A stretch of 13,282 nt of DNA from Bdellovibrionales bacterium (GCA_005801425.1 SYDY01000052.1:1-13282), one strand, 5' to 3'. Shown: positions 1-6,824, numbered from the stretch's first letter. Made by a program: numbers and translations. Notes: generated by a model from the letters alone, not told the origin.

Positions 1-209
1 GACATTGCATGAGGGTGATTTTTTGGTGCACGACTTTGTTCGACGAGTCCTTCGATTCCTTGTACTTCGTAGCGTGCAAGGAGTTTGTAGCCAGTTTTTC
101 GGCTAATTCCTGCCTCCCGACACGCTTCGGTGAAGGATAAACAATTTTTATCAAGCAAAGATATGAATTTTAATTTCGCGTCCATGACACTGGATTCTTC
201 CCAAGGCAT
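1..209 (-). CDS. IS481-family transposase, N-terminal part
   Basis: Translation leftward from ATG at 209 gives a protein opening MPWEESSVMDAKLKF, followed by a helix-turn-helix with the signature AGISRKTGYKLLARYE and then GLVEQSRAPKNHPHAM. This MPW..., SRKTGYK, RYE..G..GL.(D/E)(Q/R)SRAP pattern is the N-terminal DNA-binding part of IS481-family transposases. An internal ATG at 185 is possible, but the MPW opening is the usual start in the family. Only 69 codons are in the window. The DDE catalytic domain would lie to the left, so intactness cannot be judged. It has no functional link to the pigment genes and is transcribed away from the flavoprotein gene's 3' end. Confidence 0.85.
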   Translation of the reverse strand, partial: MPWEESSVMDAKLKFISLLDKNCLSFTEACREAGISRKTGYKLLARYEVQGIEGLVEQSRAPKNHPHAM

Positions 210-230
210 AAATTACATTATGCCAATCAG

Positions 231-266
231 TGTCACCTATGTACCGGTACGATCTGTTACCTATGT
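231..266. repeat. Paired 12-base direct repeat in the IS481 terminal region
   Basis: TGTCACCTATGT at 231-242 and TGTTACCTATGT at 255-266 differ by one base and are spaced 24 bases start to start, about two helical turns. Between them lies a perfect 10-base palindrome, GTACCGGTAC (241-250). They sit between the transposase start and the presumed tip of the element. Such internal repeats are plausible transposase-binding sites; that role is inferred. Confidence 0.6.
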
Positions 267-282
267 CGCCGGTCCGTACACA

Positions 283-298
283 CGAACCGCCCCTACAA
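283..298. repeat. Half-site copy of a dispersed palindromic repeat
   Basis: The 16 bases CGAACCGCCCCTACAA are identical to 5672-5687, where they form the right arm of a palindrome. Here the left arm is missing and is replaced by the presumed tip of the IS481 element. The copy also contains the TAG stop codon (295-293, minus strand) of the flavoprotein gene. Confidence 0.75.
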
Positions 299-1471
299 TG
301 AATAACGGGATGTTTTCTCAAGCATGTCCTGAAAGACATTATCATCGCGCCATAAATCGGCTGCCAAAATTGAAATAAGACCTTTCCTGAATTTTTCAGG
401 AGGGTCTTTGGCAAACAAAAGATGATCCACAAGATTGGATTCGTAGAATCGACGAACCAAACCGCCCATGGCAGCATAACCACGATCCATATGCTTGCGC
501 GTGGGGATCATGAGATCAGGATCTTTTTCTGTCCCATTCACAAGAGCCGGGTGCAATGTGTCAGCCATGTGCTCTGCACTGATCAGTGCCAAAGTGACGC
601 CCGATGAAAAAACAGGATCCAAAAAACATGAAGCATCGCCGATACAGCAAAAACGAGCACCATGGCTTATAGTATTTTTAAAACTAAAATTTCGGATCAC
701 ACGGGTATGGGTACGGGTTGCACCTTCGGTCAAGCGTGTGATCATCGGCGATGCAGCAAATGTTTCTTCGAGTACTTTCTCGTTCATGGCCACATCACGC
801 CGCACCACACCCGCACTCAATCGACCATCGGCCAAAGGGATAAGCCACACCCAGCCGTCTTCTAAAATTAGCACGCGGATATTTCCGCTCTCATGCAATT
901 CGGCAATGACTTCGGGTTTTAATCCTGAAAAATGACAAAAAACCGCGGCGCGACCAAGGCCCTTCAATGGATCCACCGTCCGTGCTTTGCGTGCTAAAAA
1001 TGCATCCTGACCTGTGGCGTCGACAAAATAGCGGGCATGGTAGGTGCCTTTATCCGTTACCGCAACCACACCAGCTGCATCACAATCCACAGAAACAAGT
1101 TTTTCCTCTTCATGGATCGAAGCGCCCAATTGCTGTGAACGCTTCAATAGCAAATCATCAAAAATCGCACGTTCAGCCTGGTATGCATGAGGAATAGCCT
1201 CAGGCAACGCATCGGCAAATAAATAGGTGGCCTCTTCACCTGTGCGTTCGTTCACAAACATGGCACCATCTTTGCGCAAATATTGGCTGGCTGGGAGTTC
1301 AACGCCAAGGCGTTGAAAGACAGGCAGATCAGCGGGCAACAAGGATTCGCCAATATGAAAACGTGGGAATTTTTCTTTCTCAATCAAACGAACCGAATGT
1401 CCATATTGACGCAAGAGTGTCGCTGCTGTTGAACCCGCAGGACCACCACCGCAAATTAAAACATCATCCAT
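293..1471 (-). CDS. FAD-dependent oxidoreductase of the flavin-dependent halogenase family
   Basis: The 392-residue protein has an N-terminal FAD-binding Rossmann motif (CGGGPAGS, residues 7-14) and the halogenase-type motif FPRFHIGESLLP (35-46). A KDGAMF segment has Lys67 where this halogenase class carries a conserved lysine, followed by WVWLIP (207-212), which fits the WxWxIP halogenase signature, and GDASCFLDPVFSSG (278-291) for the second FAD contact. This makes it a candidate halogenase acting on the aryl-polyene intermediate or aryl starter, as with brominated xanthomonadins and chlorinated flexirubins. A geranylgeranyl-reductase-like or monooxygenase role remains possible. It is the last gene of the minus-strand operon. 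ATG at 1471 overlaps the apeR stop by one base (TGATG); a GTG at 1474 is the alternative start. The stop codon lies inside a dispersed repeat next to an IS element, so the native C-terminus may have been altered. Confidence 0.85.
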   Translation of the reverse strand: MDDVLICGGGPAGSTAATLLRQYGHSVRLIEKEKFPRFHIGESLLPADLPVFQRLGVELPASQYLRKDGAMFVNERTGEEATYLFADALPEAIPHAYQAERAIFDDLLLKRSQQLGASIHEEEKLVSVDCDAAGVVAVTDKGTYHARYFVDATGQDAFLARKARTVDPLKGLGRAAVFCHFSGLKPEVIAELHESGNIRVLILEDGWVWLIPLADGRLSAGVVRRDVAMNEKVLEETFAASPMITRLTEGATRTHTRVIRNFSFKNTISHGARFCCIGDASCFLDPVFSSGVTLALISAEHMADTLHPALVNGTEKDPDLMIPTRKHMDRGYAAMGGLVRRFYESNLVDHLLFAKDPPEKFRKGLISILAADLWRDDNVFQDMLEKTSRYSL

Positions 1472-2691
1472 CACACATCCAATCGTTGAAAAATCAGCGA
1501 CGTATTGATGCCGCCAAACGCAAAATTATTGCACATCACCCGATCACTTTGAACTCGCAGAGATTCATTACGAATATAATTTAAAGGTGCACAACGCGGA
1601 TCGACCTCATCCAAGTGGGTGTTCATAGGGAGTAGGTCACTGTCGAAGATCCCAAGACATATAGCCGATTCAATGGCGCCACATGCGCCCAGAGTGTGCC
1701 CCGTGAGGCCTTTGGTCGAGCTAAAAGGGATCTGATCACCCATCACTTCGAGCGTCGCTGTGGACTCACACACATCACCAATATCGGTCGCAGTACCATG
1801 TGCATTGATGTAGTTGATGTCCGAAGGTTGCAAACCCGCATCCGTAAGCGACAAACGCATGACATTCGCCATGCCCTCTACCGAGGGTGACGTAATATGT
1901 GTTCCATCGCAGCATGTGCCGTAGCCGACAATTTCTCCGTAAATTTTTGCACCACGGGCAACGGCATGATCAAGCGATTCCAAAACAAGCGTTCCAGCAC
2001 CTTCACCCACCACCAATCCATCACGGTGTGCATCAAATGGCCTCGGCGTGGTGGCAGCATCGGCAGTGGATGTAGCAAACATGATATCAAACACAGCCGC
2101 ATGCAGATAATGCAATTCTTCGGCACCACCGCATAACATGATCTCTTGTTGGCCATGCCTTACCACATCATAGCCCATACCAATCCCTTGGCTTGCACTC
2201 ACGCAAGCTGCCACCGTTGGGATCACACGACCTCGGATCTGAAGCGCCTGTGCAATATTTCCAGCACAGGTATGACTCATAAATTTGAGGTAAGCGCTGC
2301 CTTCAAGGCCACGTAAACTTCCTGTATCCGCAAGCGTTTTCGTAAATTGTGCAAGGGCTGAGGATGAACCATGGGTGGATCCATATGCGAGACCAAGTCG
2401 TCCAGAAACAAGCATCTCCGTGCTTAAGCCTGCATCAGCAATGGCATCGTCGGTTGCAGCCAATGCCAACACACCTACGCGCCCCATACCTCGGATCCGT
2501 TTTCGCGGAAATGACGCGATATCAAAGTTGGCAACGGGTGCACCAAGCTTGGTTCGAAGATCATGGACATCATTCCAATCTTCCATACGACGTATGCCCG
2601 ATTGCTGATGAACAATCGATGCTTGCATTTCTGCAATGCTGTTGCCGATGGGCGATCGAATGCCCACGCCTGTGACAACCACACGCTTCAT
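1471..2691 (-). CDS. apeR: Beta-ketoacyl-ACP synthase (KS), ApeR-like
   Basis: This 406-residue condensing enzyme has the full KAS I/II fold signature. The nucleophile is Cys163 in VAACVSASQG, less canonical than the usual TACxS. His298 lies in NAHGTATDIGD, Lys327 and His332 in STKGLTGHTLGACGAIE, with GEGAG at 229-233 and a terminal NNFAFGGIN loop. The Cys-His-His triad is complete, so it should be an active decarboxylative condensing enzyme. In APE clusters the gene order KS-DH-KR-KS (ApeO-P-Q-R) matches what is seen here, which makes this the ApeR position. ApeR is thought to help supply or start chains, separately from the ApeO/ApeC extender pair. ATG at 2691 overlaps the apeQ stop in ATGA and is preceded by an AGG. 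The assignment to ApeR rests on position as well as sequence. Confidence 0.88.
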   Translation of the reverse strand: MKRVVVTGVGIRSPIGNSIAEMQASIVHQQSGIRRMEDWNDVHDLRTKLGAPVANFDIASFPRKRIRGMGRVGVLALAATDDAIADAGLSTEMLVSGRLGLAYGSTHGSSSALAQFTKTLADTGSLRGLEGSAYLKFMSHTCAGNIAQALQIRGRVIPTVAACVSASQGIGMGYDVVRHGQQEIMLCGGAEELHYLHAAVFDIMFATSTADAATTPRPFDAHRDGLVVGEGAGTLVLESLDHAVARGAKIYGEIVGYGTCCDGTHITSPSVEGMANVMRLSLTDAGLQPSDINYINAHGTATDIGDVCESTATLEVMGDQIPFSSTKGLTGHTLGACGAIESAICLGIFDSDLLPMNTHLDEVDPRCAPLNYIRNESLRVQSDRVMCNNFAFGGINTSLIFQRLDV

Positions 2692-3410
2692 GCGAGACCT
2701 CCGTTGATACCAATCACTTGCCCTGTAATATATGCCGCTGAGTCACTGACCAAAAAGCCTACAAGACTTGCGACTTCTTGTGCGGTTCCCAAACGATGCA
2801 TCGGCACATATTTCAATAATTCATCAACAGGCGCGCTTTGCAGCATGTCCGTATCGATAAGGCCTGGTGCAACTGCATTGACTGTAATGCGTCGTTTAGC
2901 CAATTCTTGCGCAAGCGCCTTGGTTGCACCAATAAGGCCCGCTTTGGCTGCCGAATAATTGGTTTGTCCACGATTTCCGGTCACCCCAGAAACCGAGGCC
3001 ATATTAACAATCCGTCCCCAACGCTGACGAACCAAATGCATCACCAAGGGGTGCGTCACATTGTAGAACCCCATGAGTGTCGTTTGGATCACAGCATCCC
3101 AATCTTCAGAAGAAATTGAAGGGAAAGCATTATCACGGGCAATACCGGCATTATTGACGATCACGCCGATGGGCATTGGATCTTCCAACAAACGAGCAAT
3201 CGCTTCATGGGACATTTCGCGATCTGCCACATCGAAGCATGATAAAACTGCCGAGCCACCACTTTGAATAATTTCTTCCTGTGTCGCATGTGCAGCATCG
3301 TCATCACGTCGGTAATTGATGATCACAGGATGGCCTGCACGTGCCAATTCTAACGCAATCGCACGTCCAATGCCTCTGCTGGCTCCTGTAATCAATGCAC
3401 GTGGTTTCAC
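2688..3410 (-). CDS. apeQ: 3-ketoacyl-ACP reductase (SDR family, FabG-like), ApeQ-like
   Basis: This 240-residue classical short-chain dehydrogenase has the NADP-binding TGASRGIG (8-15), the NNAG structural motif (86-89) and catalytic residues Ser139, Tyr152 and Lys156 (YSAAK). It ends in the FabG-typical YITGQVIGINGG. In the cluster it would reduce each 3-ketoacyl-ACP to the 3-hydroxyacyl-ACP before dehydration during polyene extension. The start is GTG at 3410. It is well supported by a GGAGGA Shine-Dalgarno about six bases upstream and by MKPRALITGASRG being the expected N-terminus. The start overlaps the apeP stop by four bases (GTGA), and the 3' end overlaps apeR, so translation is probably coupled. 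A housekeeping FabG elsewhere could substitute, but the operon position argues for a pathway enzyme. Confidence 0.93.
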   Translation of the reverse strand: MKPRALITGASRGIGRAIALELARAGHPVIINYRRDDDAAHATQEEIIQSGGSAVLSCFDVADREMSHEAIARLLEDPMPIGVIVNNAGIARDNAFPSISSEDWDAVIQTTLMGFYNVTHPLVMHLVRQRWGRIVNMASVSGVTGNRGQTNYSAAKAGLIGATKALAQELAKRRITVNAVAPGLIDTDMLQSAPVDELLKYVPMHRLGTAQEVASLVGFLVSDSAAYITGQVIGINGGLA

Positions 3411-3823
3411 GATAATTCCTCCGAGGGTACGTACACACTTAGAATCGCCTGGGCCGCGATGGATTTGTTTTCATGCAATACGGAACATTCAAACTGTCCA
3501 AGATGGACATCGCCAAAGACATGGCGTGACGACACAAACAAGGTATGGCCATGATGCCAATGATCTACAAAAAGCTTAAAATCACGCACGCCAATCAAGT
3601 AACCTTGTTTCGGCGCACAGTGTTCCTCTTTGTTGAGTGTTGCGTAGGCTGCCGATGCCTGGGCCATCCATTCAAGGGCGATCATCAATCCAAACGAATT
3701 TCCCGATCGCACCTGTGTTGCACATAAAATATCAGGAGCATCAAAAGCAACAACACGATCAAGCAAAATCATGGGATTTGCATGGGGTAGCAAAACATCA
3801 AGACTTGGCCACGCATCAGCCAT
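3407..3823 (-). CDS. apeP: Hotdog-fold 3-hydroxyacyl-ACP dehydratase, ApeP-like
   Basis: The 138-residue protein belongs to the ApeP/FabA-like hotdog family. It has LLPHANPMILLDRV (11-24) with His14, and the central-helix motif ALEWMAQASAAY (49-60) with Glu51, followed by GYLIGVRDFKLFVD. In characterised APE systems ApeP pairs with ApeI as a heterodimeric dehydratase acting on growing ACP-bound chains. The ApeI partner here is the C-terminal domain of the ligase fusion at 7493-9154. ATG at 3823 is chosen because GGAG lies seven bases upstream and MADAWPSLDVLLPHANP matches the family's short N-terminus. An in-frame GTG at 3838 would add five residues. The gene overlaps the apeC stop by eight bases. 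Confidence 0.88.
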   Translation of the reverse strand: MADAWPSLDVLLPHANPMILLDRVVAFDAPDILCATQVRSGNSFGLMIALEWMAQASAAYATLNKEEHCAPKQGYLIGVRDFKLFVDHWHHGHTLFVSSRHVFGDVHLGQFECSVLHENKSIAAQAILSVYVPSEELS

Positions 3824-4493
3824 CACAAAACTCCACACGCATACGCCATCTCCCTATATGGATATCGCCCGAACGATGTTCACGGATCCTCAAAGCAAGA
3901 TCGACCGCAGCGGCACATGGATTTTCGTTGGGTGCATGGTCTTCATCGCGCACTCTTTGAGGCATATGGATCGTCGCCATGCATTTATCTGTTTTTTCCA
4001 ATGTCACAAGAAATCCTGCTGCCATGGCATCCCATGTATTGGCGCCATAAAGAACGCCAGATGCGGCTTCATCCCCAACCGCCACAAGAATTTTTCCACC
4101 GTATTCATACAAATAGCCATAAGCCTCCAAGAGCGCCATCGCCAATGTATCGTGACCCGCTGCAATCGCCATAGATGGTGCTGTTTGTCCACAGGCCATG
4201 GACCAAAGGCCGCAGGCCGTGTTGTGCACACTGTTCTGAAATCGCAAGGGCGAGGCTGAATCTTCCGAAAATATTTGTTCAAGAAGCGCATGGGTGGTTT
4301 CCATTTCCCCCAGCGCCGATCCAATCACCAAAGGTGTATGCACACGATCAACGTGGGCGACCTCATGAACTACATCAAGAATCATTTTACACAACACACT
4401 TGCGCGTCCCCGTGCACGCAATGCCAAAGGGATCCCAATCAAAGCATCACCCGATTGACGCAGGGCCACGCTATCCACAAACATTGTATTCAT
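3816..4493 (-). CDS. apeC: Ketosynthase-like chain length factor, short (ApeC-like)
   Basis: The 225-residue protein resembles the Ketoacyl-synt_2 family: only the N-terminal part of a ketosynthase. Diagnostic segments are VIGSALGEMETTHALLEQI (57-75) and SPLRFQNSVHNTACGLWSMACG (81-102), matching the family pattern SP..F..SVHN..SG.WS. No C-terminal KS half, and hence neither catalytic histidine, is present. In the Xenorhabdus APE pathway ApeC pairs with ApeO in a KS-chain length factor heterodimer, and here it directly follows apeO with an ATGA overlap. Cys94 in TACG sits near the position of the KS nucleophile, though without the His residues condensing activity is not expected. The C-terminal 40 residues are unlike anything I recognise. 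Confidence in the family is high; the role is inferred. Confidence 0.82.
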   Translation of the reverse strand: MNTMFVDSVALRQSGDALIGIPLALRARGRASVLCKMILDVVHEVAHVDRVHTPLVIGSALGEMETTHALLEQIFSEDSASPLRFQNSVHNTACGLWSMACGQTAPSMAIAAGHDTLAMALLEAYGYLYEYGGKILVAVGDEAASGVLYGANTWDAMAAGFLVTLEKTDKCMATIHMPQRVRDEDHAPNENPCAAAVDLALRIREHRSGDIHIGRWRMRVEFCDG

Positions 4494-5650
4494 AGGGTCA
4501 ACACGATCACGGCATTGCTGCCGCCAAATGCGAATGAATTACTTACAACATTGCAATGATTTTTTGATATCGTATGCCTGACAACATCAAGTCCTAATGC
4601 AGGATCCAGCACAACATCCGCACATGCCATCCCAGGAAACACCGATTGTTCCATGCCCAAAATGGCAAGAACCGCTTCATTGGCCGCAGCAGCACCGAGC
4701 AAGTGTCCCGTCAGTGCTTTGGTGGCAACCACCGGAATGTTCTTAGGCCATATATTACGAATGGCAATGGCTTCCGATTGATCGTTCAGCGGTGTTCCTG
4801 TCCCATGGGCGCTGATGCAATCCACATCTTCTGCTGCAATACCGGCTCGATCTAAGGCCATATGAAGAGCGGCAATCGCACCACGACCTTCCGGATGCGG
4901 TGACGACATATGATAGGCATCGGATGTTTCTCCAATCGATGCATAATACGCACGCCCTTCCCCTTCGCATTCCAACAAAAGAAATGCCGCACCTTCTCCG
5001 ATGTTGATCCCATCACGTTCTGCACAAAAAGGTCGACATCGTGTTTCTGATAAAATACCAAGAGAATGAAACCCAAGCATGGTCATGCGACACAGGACAT
5101 CAGCACCACCCACCAATACCGCATCGACACTGCCTGACTTCATCATGCGCTCCGCAGATCCAAAAACTTTTGCACTTGATGTGCATGCAGTTGAAACCAC
5201 GTAGGCAGGGCCACGCGCACCCGATATCGCCGCAATTACATCAATCAGGCCATGGTATGCATGATGGGTCCACACTGAGAAATCCTGTAGAAGATCTCCA
5301 TACTTACATACATGCGCATAGGCTTCTTCTGACTGTGGCATGCCGGCGGTACTCGTCCCCAAAACAATGCCCACGCGATCTGCACCATATTTTTTTATCG
5401 CACCATGCACCGAGGCTGCGATGTCATCAAATACCGAGGCCGCCAAACGGGTCAATTGTGAATCATAGGCACGAAGACAGGGTGGCAAAAGATCACAGGG
5501 ATCAAGTTCACCCACCCATGTATCAAAAGGTAAGTTCACAGAGGGACGCTTGAGCCCATGGACATTTTGATGCAATGCCAACCCAACAGCACGCACATCA
5601 ACACCCAGGCCATTACGAACAGCAATTCCTGTAATTGGGTATTTGTGCAT
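4490..5650 (-). CDS. apeO: Beta-ketoacyl-ACP synthase (KS), ApeO-like
   Basis: This 386-residue condensing enzyme has a complete triad: Cys156 in VVSTACTSSAKVFG, His282 in SAHGTGTPLND, and Lys311/His316 in TKALTGHLLGAAAANE. It also has NIGEGAAFLLLE (216-227) and a terminal SNSFAFGGSNAV loop. The TACTSS active-site context and its pairing with the downstream apeC identify it as the chain-extending ketosynthase of the APE type II PKS, adding malonyl units to the aryl starter on ApeE or ApeF. It is the first gene of the minus-strand operon. ATG at 5650 is preceded by GAGG five bases upstream. A 20-base perfect palindrome begins one base beyond that Shine-Dalgarno, which could influence initiation or message stability. 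Confidence 0.9.
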   Translation of the reverse strand: MHKYPITGIAVRNGLGVDVRAVGLALHQNVHGLKRPSVNLPFDTWVGELDPCDLLPPCLRAYDSQLTRLAASVFDDIAASVHGAIKKYGADRVGIVLGTSTAGMPQSEEAYAHVCKYGDLLQDFSVWTHHAYHGLIDVIAAISGARGPAYVVSTACTSSAKVFGSAERMMKSGSVDAVLVGGADVLCRMTMLGFHSLGILSETRCRPFCAERDGINIGEGAAFLLLECEGEGRAYYASIGETSDAYHMSSPHPEGRGAIAALHMALDRAGIAAEDVDCISAHGTGTPLNDQSEAIAIRNIWPKNIPVVATKALTGHLLGAAAANEAVLAILGMEQSVFPGMACADVVLDPALGLDVVRHTISKNHCNVVSNSFAFGGSNAVIVLTL

Positions 5651-5740
5651 AGAAACCTCAAGGGCGGTTCGCGAACCGCCCCTACAAGATAGATCTTCGC
5701 AAAGTTAGGGACTTGGAAGTAATATCCGTACTATTTTCTC
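5651..5740. promoter_or_regulatory. Divergent intergenic region between the two ape operons
   Basis: Ninety bases separate the start codons of apeO (minus) and apeD (plus), so both operons must start here or be read through from outside. The minus side holds the GAGG ribosome binding site (5657-5660 on the minus strand) and the palindrome at 5662-5681. On the plus side the only -10-like hexamer I can point to is TAATAT (5720-5725), with a poor TTCGCA upstream (5696-5701). This is weak and would leave almost no leader for apeD, for which no clear Shine-Dalgarno is visible. Confidence 0.5.
5662..5687. repeat. Palindromic repeat/hairpin in the apeO leader (full copy)
   Basis: Bases 5662-5671 (GGGCGGTTCG) and 5672-5681 (CGAACCGCCC) form a perfect 20-base palindrome. 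In RNA this is an eight-pair GC-rich stem with a CGCG loop. The right arm continues as CTACAA and is identical over 16 bases to 283-298. GC-rich palindromes of this kind resemble dispersed REP-like elements. It lies in the 5' leader of the minus-strand operon, one base from the Shine-Dalgarno. Confidence 0.8.
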
Positions 5741-6514
5741 ATGGTGCAATCGATCCAACACAACATTCGGCGTATTTTTCGCATCACAGCGGTTGGATCA
5801 TCGTTTTTCTTTTTTTTCATCGGAGGGCTGCTACTTTCGTGGGTTGTTCTTCCATTGCTTTTCGTTTTTTCAAAACGTGATCACCGATTGTGCCAAAAAG
5901 TCGTCCAGTATGCTTTTAGGCTATTTCATGCCTATATGCGTTGGTTTGGACTGATAAACTATCGGCCCCAAACATCCCCCGATTTACCTATCGACGGCCC
6001 CTGTGTCATCATCGCCAATCATCCAACCCTGGTCGATGTGACCGCCATCATGGCCCGCTACAACGATATTCACTGTTTCGTGAAAGCGAGCCTTTTTAAA
6101 AATCCCGTCACAGGACCTCTTTTGCGTTGCTGTGGGCATATTTCTGCAGCAGATGGGACACAAGCGATAGCCAAAGCACTGCGTTTTTTGGACAATGGAG
6201 CACGTATCCTGATTTTCCCCGAAGGCACACGATCGCCTCAAGGCGCTATCGGCCATTTTGATCCCATGGCCTTTCGCCTCGCGGCACGGGCCGGTGTACC
6301 CCTCTGCACCTTGCACGTTACCGTAACGACACCGGCACTCAGTAAAAACGTTCCATGGTTCAAATTTCCAGACAAACCTGTATTTATGCGCATACATCCC
6401 ATGCTCTGTTTTAGCGTCTGCAAACAAACATCTTCACGTATTCCTGCATCACAACTTGCTCAGAATATTCAGGATTGTTATGATCGATGGAACGTGTCTT
6501 CGAGGAACCTTTAA
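5741..6514 (+). CDS. apeD: PlsC-like 1-acyl-glycerol-phosphate-type acyltransferase, ApeD-like
   Basis: The 257-residue protein has an N-terminal hydrophobic membrane anchor (about residues 18-43) and a PlsC/LPLAT domain. The catalytic NHPTLVD (93-99, NHx4D) and substrate-binding FPEGTRS (159-165) motifs are intact, and a further proline-bearing GVPLCTLHV segment follows. It should transfer an acyl group, plausibly the finished aryl-polyenoyl or a fatty acyl chain, to a lipid acceptor at the inner membrane. It heads the plus-strand operon, immediately before the carrier proteins, as ApeD does in E. coli-type clusters. Initiation at ATG 5741 lacks an obvious Shine-Dalgarno; the next codon is GTG. 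The true acceptor cannot be told from sequence. Confidence 0.87.
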   Translation: MVQSIQHNIRRIFRITAVGSSFFFFFIGGLLLSWVVLPLLFVFSKRDHRLCQKVVQYAFRLFHAYMRWFGLINYRPQTSPDLPIDGPCVIIANHPTLVDVTAIMARYNDIHCFVKASLFKNPVTGPLLRCCGHISAADGTQAIAKALRFLDNGARILIFPEGTRSPQGAIGHFDPMAFRLAARAGVPLCTLHVTVTTPALSKNVPWFKFPDKPVFMRIHPMLCFSVCKQTSSRIPASQLAQNIQDCYDRWNVSSRNL

Positions 6515-6539
6515 CCGAGCAGTTGCAAGAAAATAGACC

Positions 6540-6824
6540 ATGCCAAACAATGATCCGTTGCTCCTCCTTGAACAGGAAATTAAAGATCTCATCGTATCCG
6601 CGCTTCGTCTGGAAGATGTTGATCCCACAAATATCGATTCGAAAGCACCGCTATTTAACGATGGCTTAGGTCTGGATTCCATTGATGCTTTAGAATTGGC
6701 TGTCGCGCTTGAGCGTCATTTCGGTATCAAAATGAAATCCGATGACGACACCAACCGGCGTATTTTCGCATCCGTTCAAACACTTGCACAATACATCGTA
6801 GAAACGCGAGGCAAGCAATCATGA
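6540..6824 (+). CDS. apeE: Acyl carrier protein, ApeE-like
   Basis: The 94-residue carrier protein has the phosphopantetheine attachment site GLDSIDALE, with Ser47 as the modified residue, followed by the helix III region. At 94 residues it is a little longer than housekeeping AcpP because of a charged insert after helix II (KMKSDDDTNRR) and a short C-terminal tail. It would carry the aryl starter or growing polyene chain between ApeH, ApeO/ApeC, ApeQ and ApeI/ApeP. It starts 25 bases after apeD and overlaps apeF by four bases (ATGA), so the two carriers are translationally coupled. Which of the two tandem carriers accepts starter and which extender cannot be read from sequence. Confidence 0.92.
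   Translation: MPNNDPLLLLEQEIKDLIVSALRLEDVDPTNIDSKAPLFNDGLGLDSIDALELAVALERHFGIKMKSDDDTNRRIFASVQTLAQYIVETRGKQS

Larger units (their letters stand above)
1..282 (-). mobile_element. IS481-family insertion sequence, 5' end (truncated by window edge)
   Basis: The element is recognised from the N-terminus of an IS481-type transposase read leftward from 209 and from a non-coding terminal stretch (210-282). That stretch carries two near-identical 12-base repeats and begins, on the transposase strand, with TGTGTACGG. TGT at the tip is common in this family. The outer boundary at 282/283 is inferred, because from 283 onward the sequence matches another repeat in the window (5672-5687) and so belongs to the flanking DNA. 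The far end and any target duplication lie outside the window. Confidence 0.75.

Noticed and set aside
386-400. Inverted repeat CCTGAA...TTCAGG resembling a terminator stem
   Set aside because: It is inside the coding sequence of the halogenase-like gene, encodes conserved-looking protein and has no following T-run on the coding strand.
151-483. 110-codon minus-strand ORF at the left side
   Set aside because: It runs in another frame through both the halogenase-like gene and the IS481 terminus. The transposase frame (209 leftward) and the FAD protein explain the region better.
3771-4259. 162-codon plus-strand ORF across apeC/apeP
   Set aside because: It lies antisense to recognisable ketosynthase-like and hotdog coding sequence, has low-complexity His/Cys/Arg-rich translation and no domain or ribosome binding site.
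5041-5553. 170-codon plus-strand ORF inside apeO
   Set aside because: It is antisense to the conserved KS active-site region; its histidine- and proline-rich translation is typical of a shadow frame.
5696-5725. Sigma-70-type promoter TTCGCA-18-TAATAT for apeD
   Set aside because: Both boxes match consensus poorly and would leave almost no leader before ATG 5741, so I mention it only as a weak possibility within the intergenic entry.
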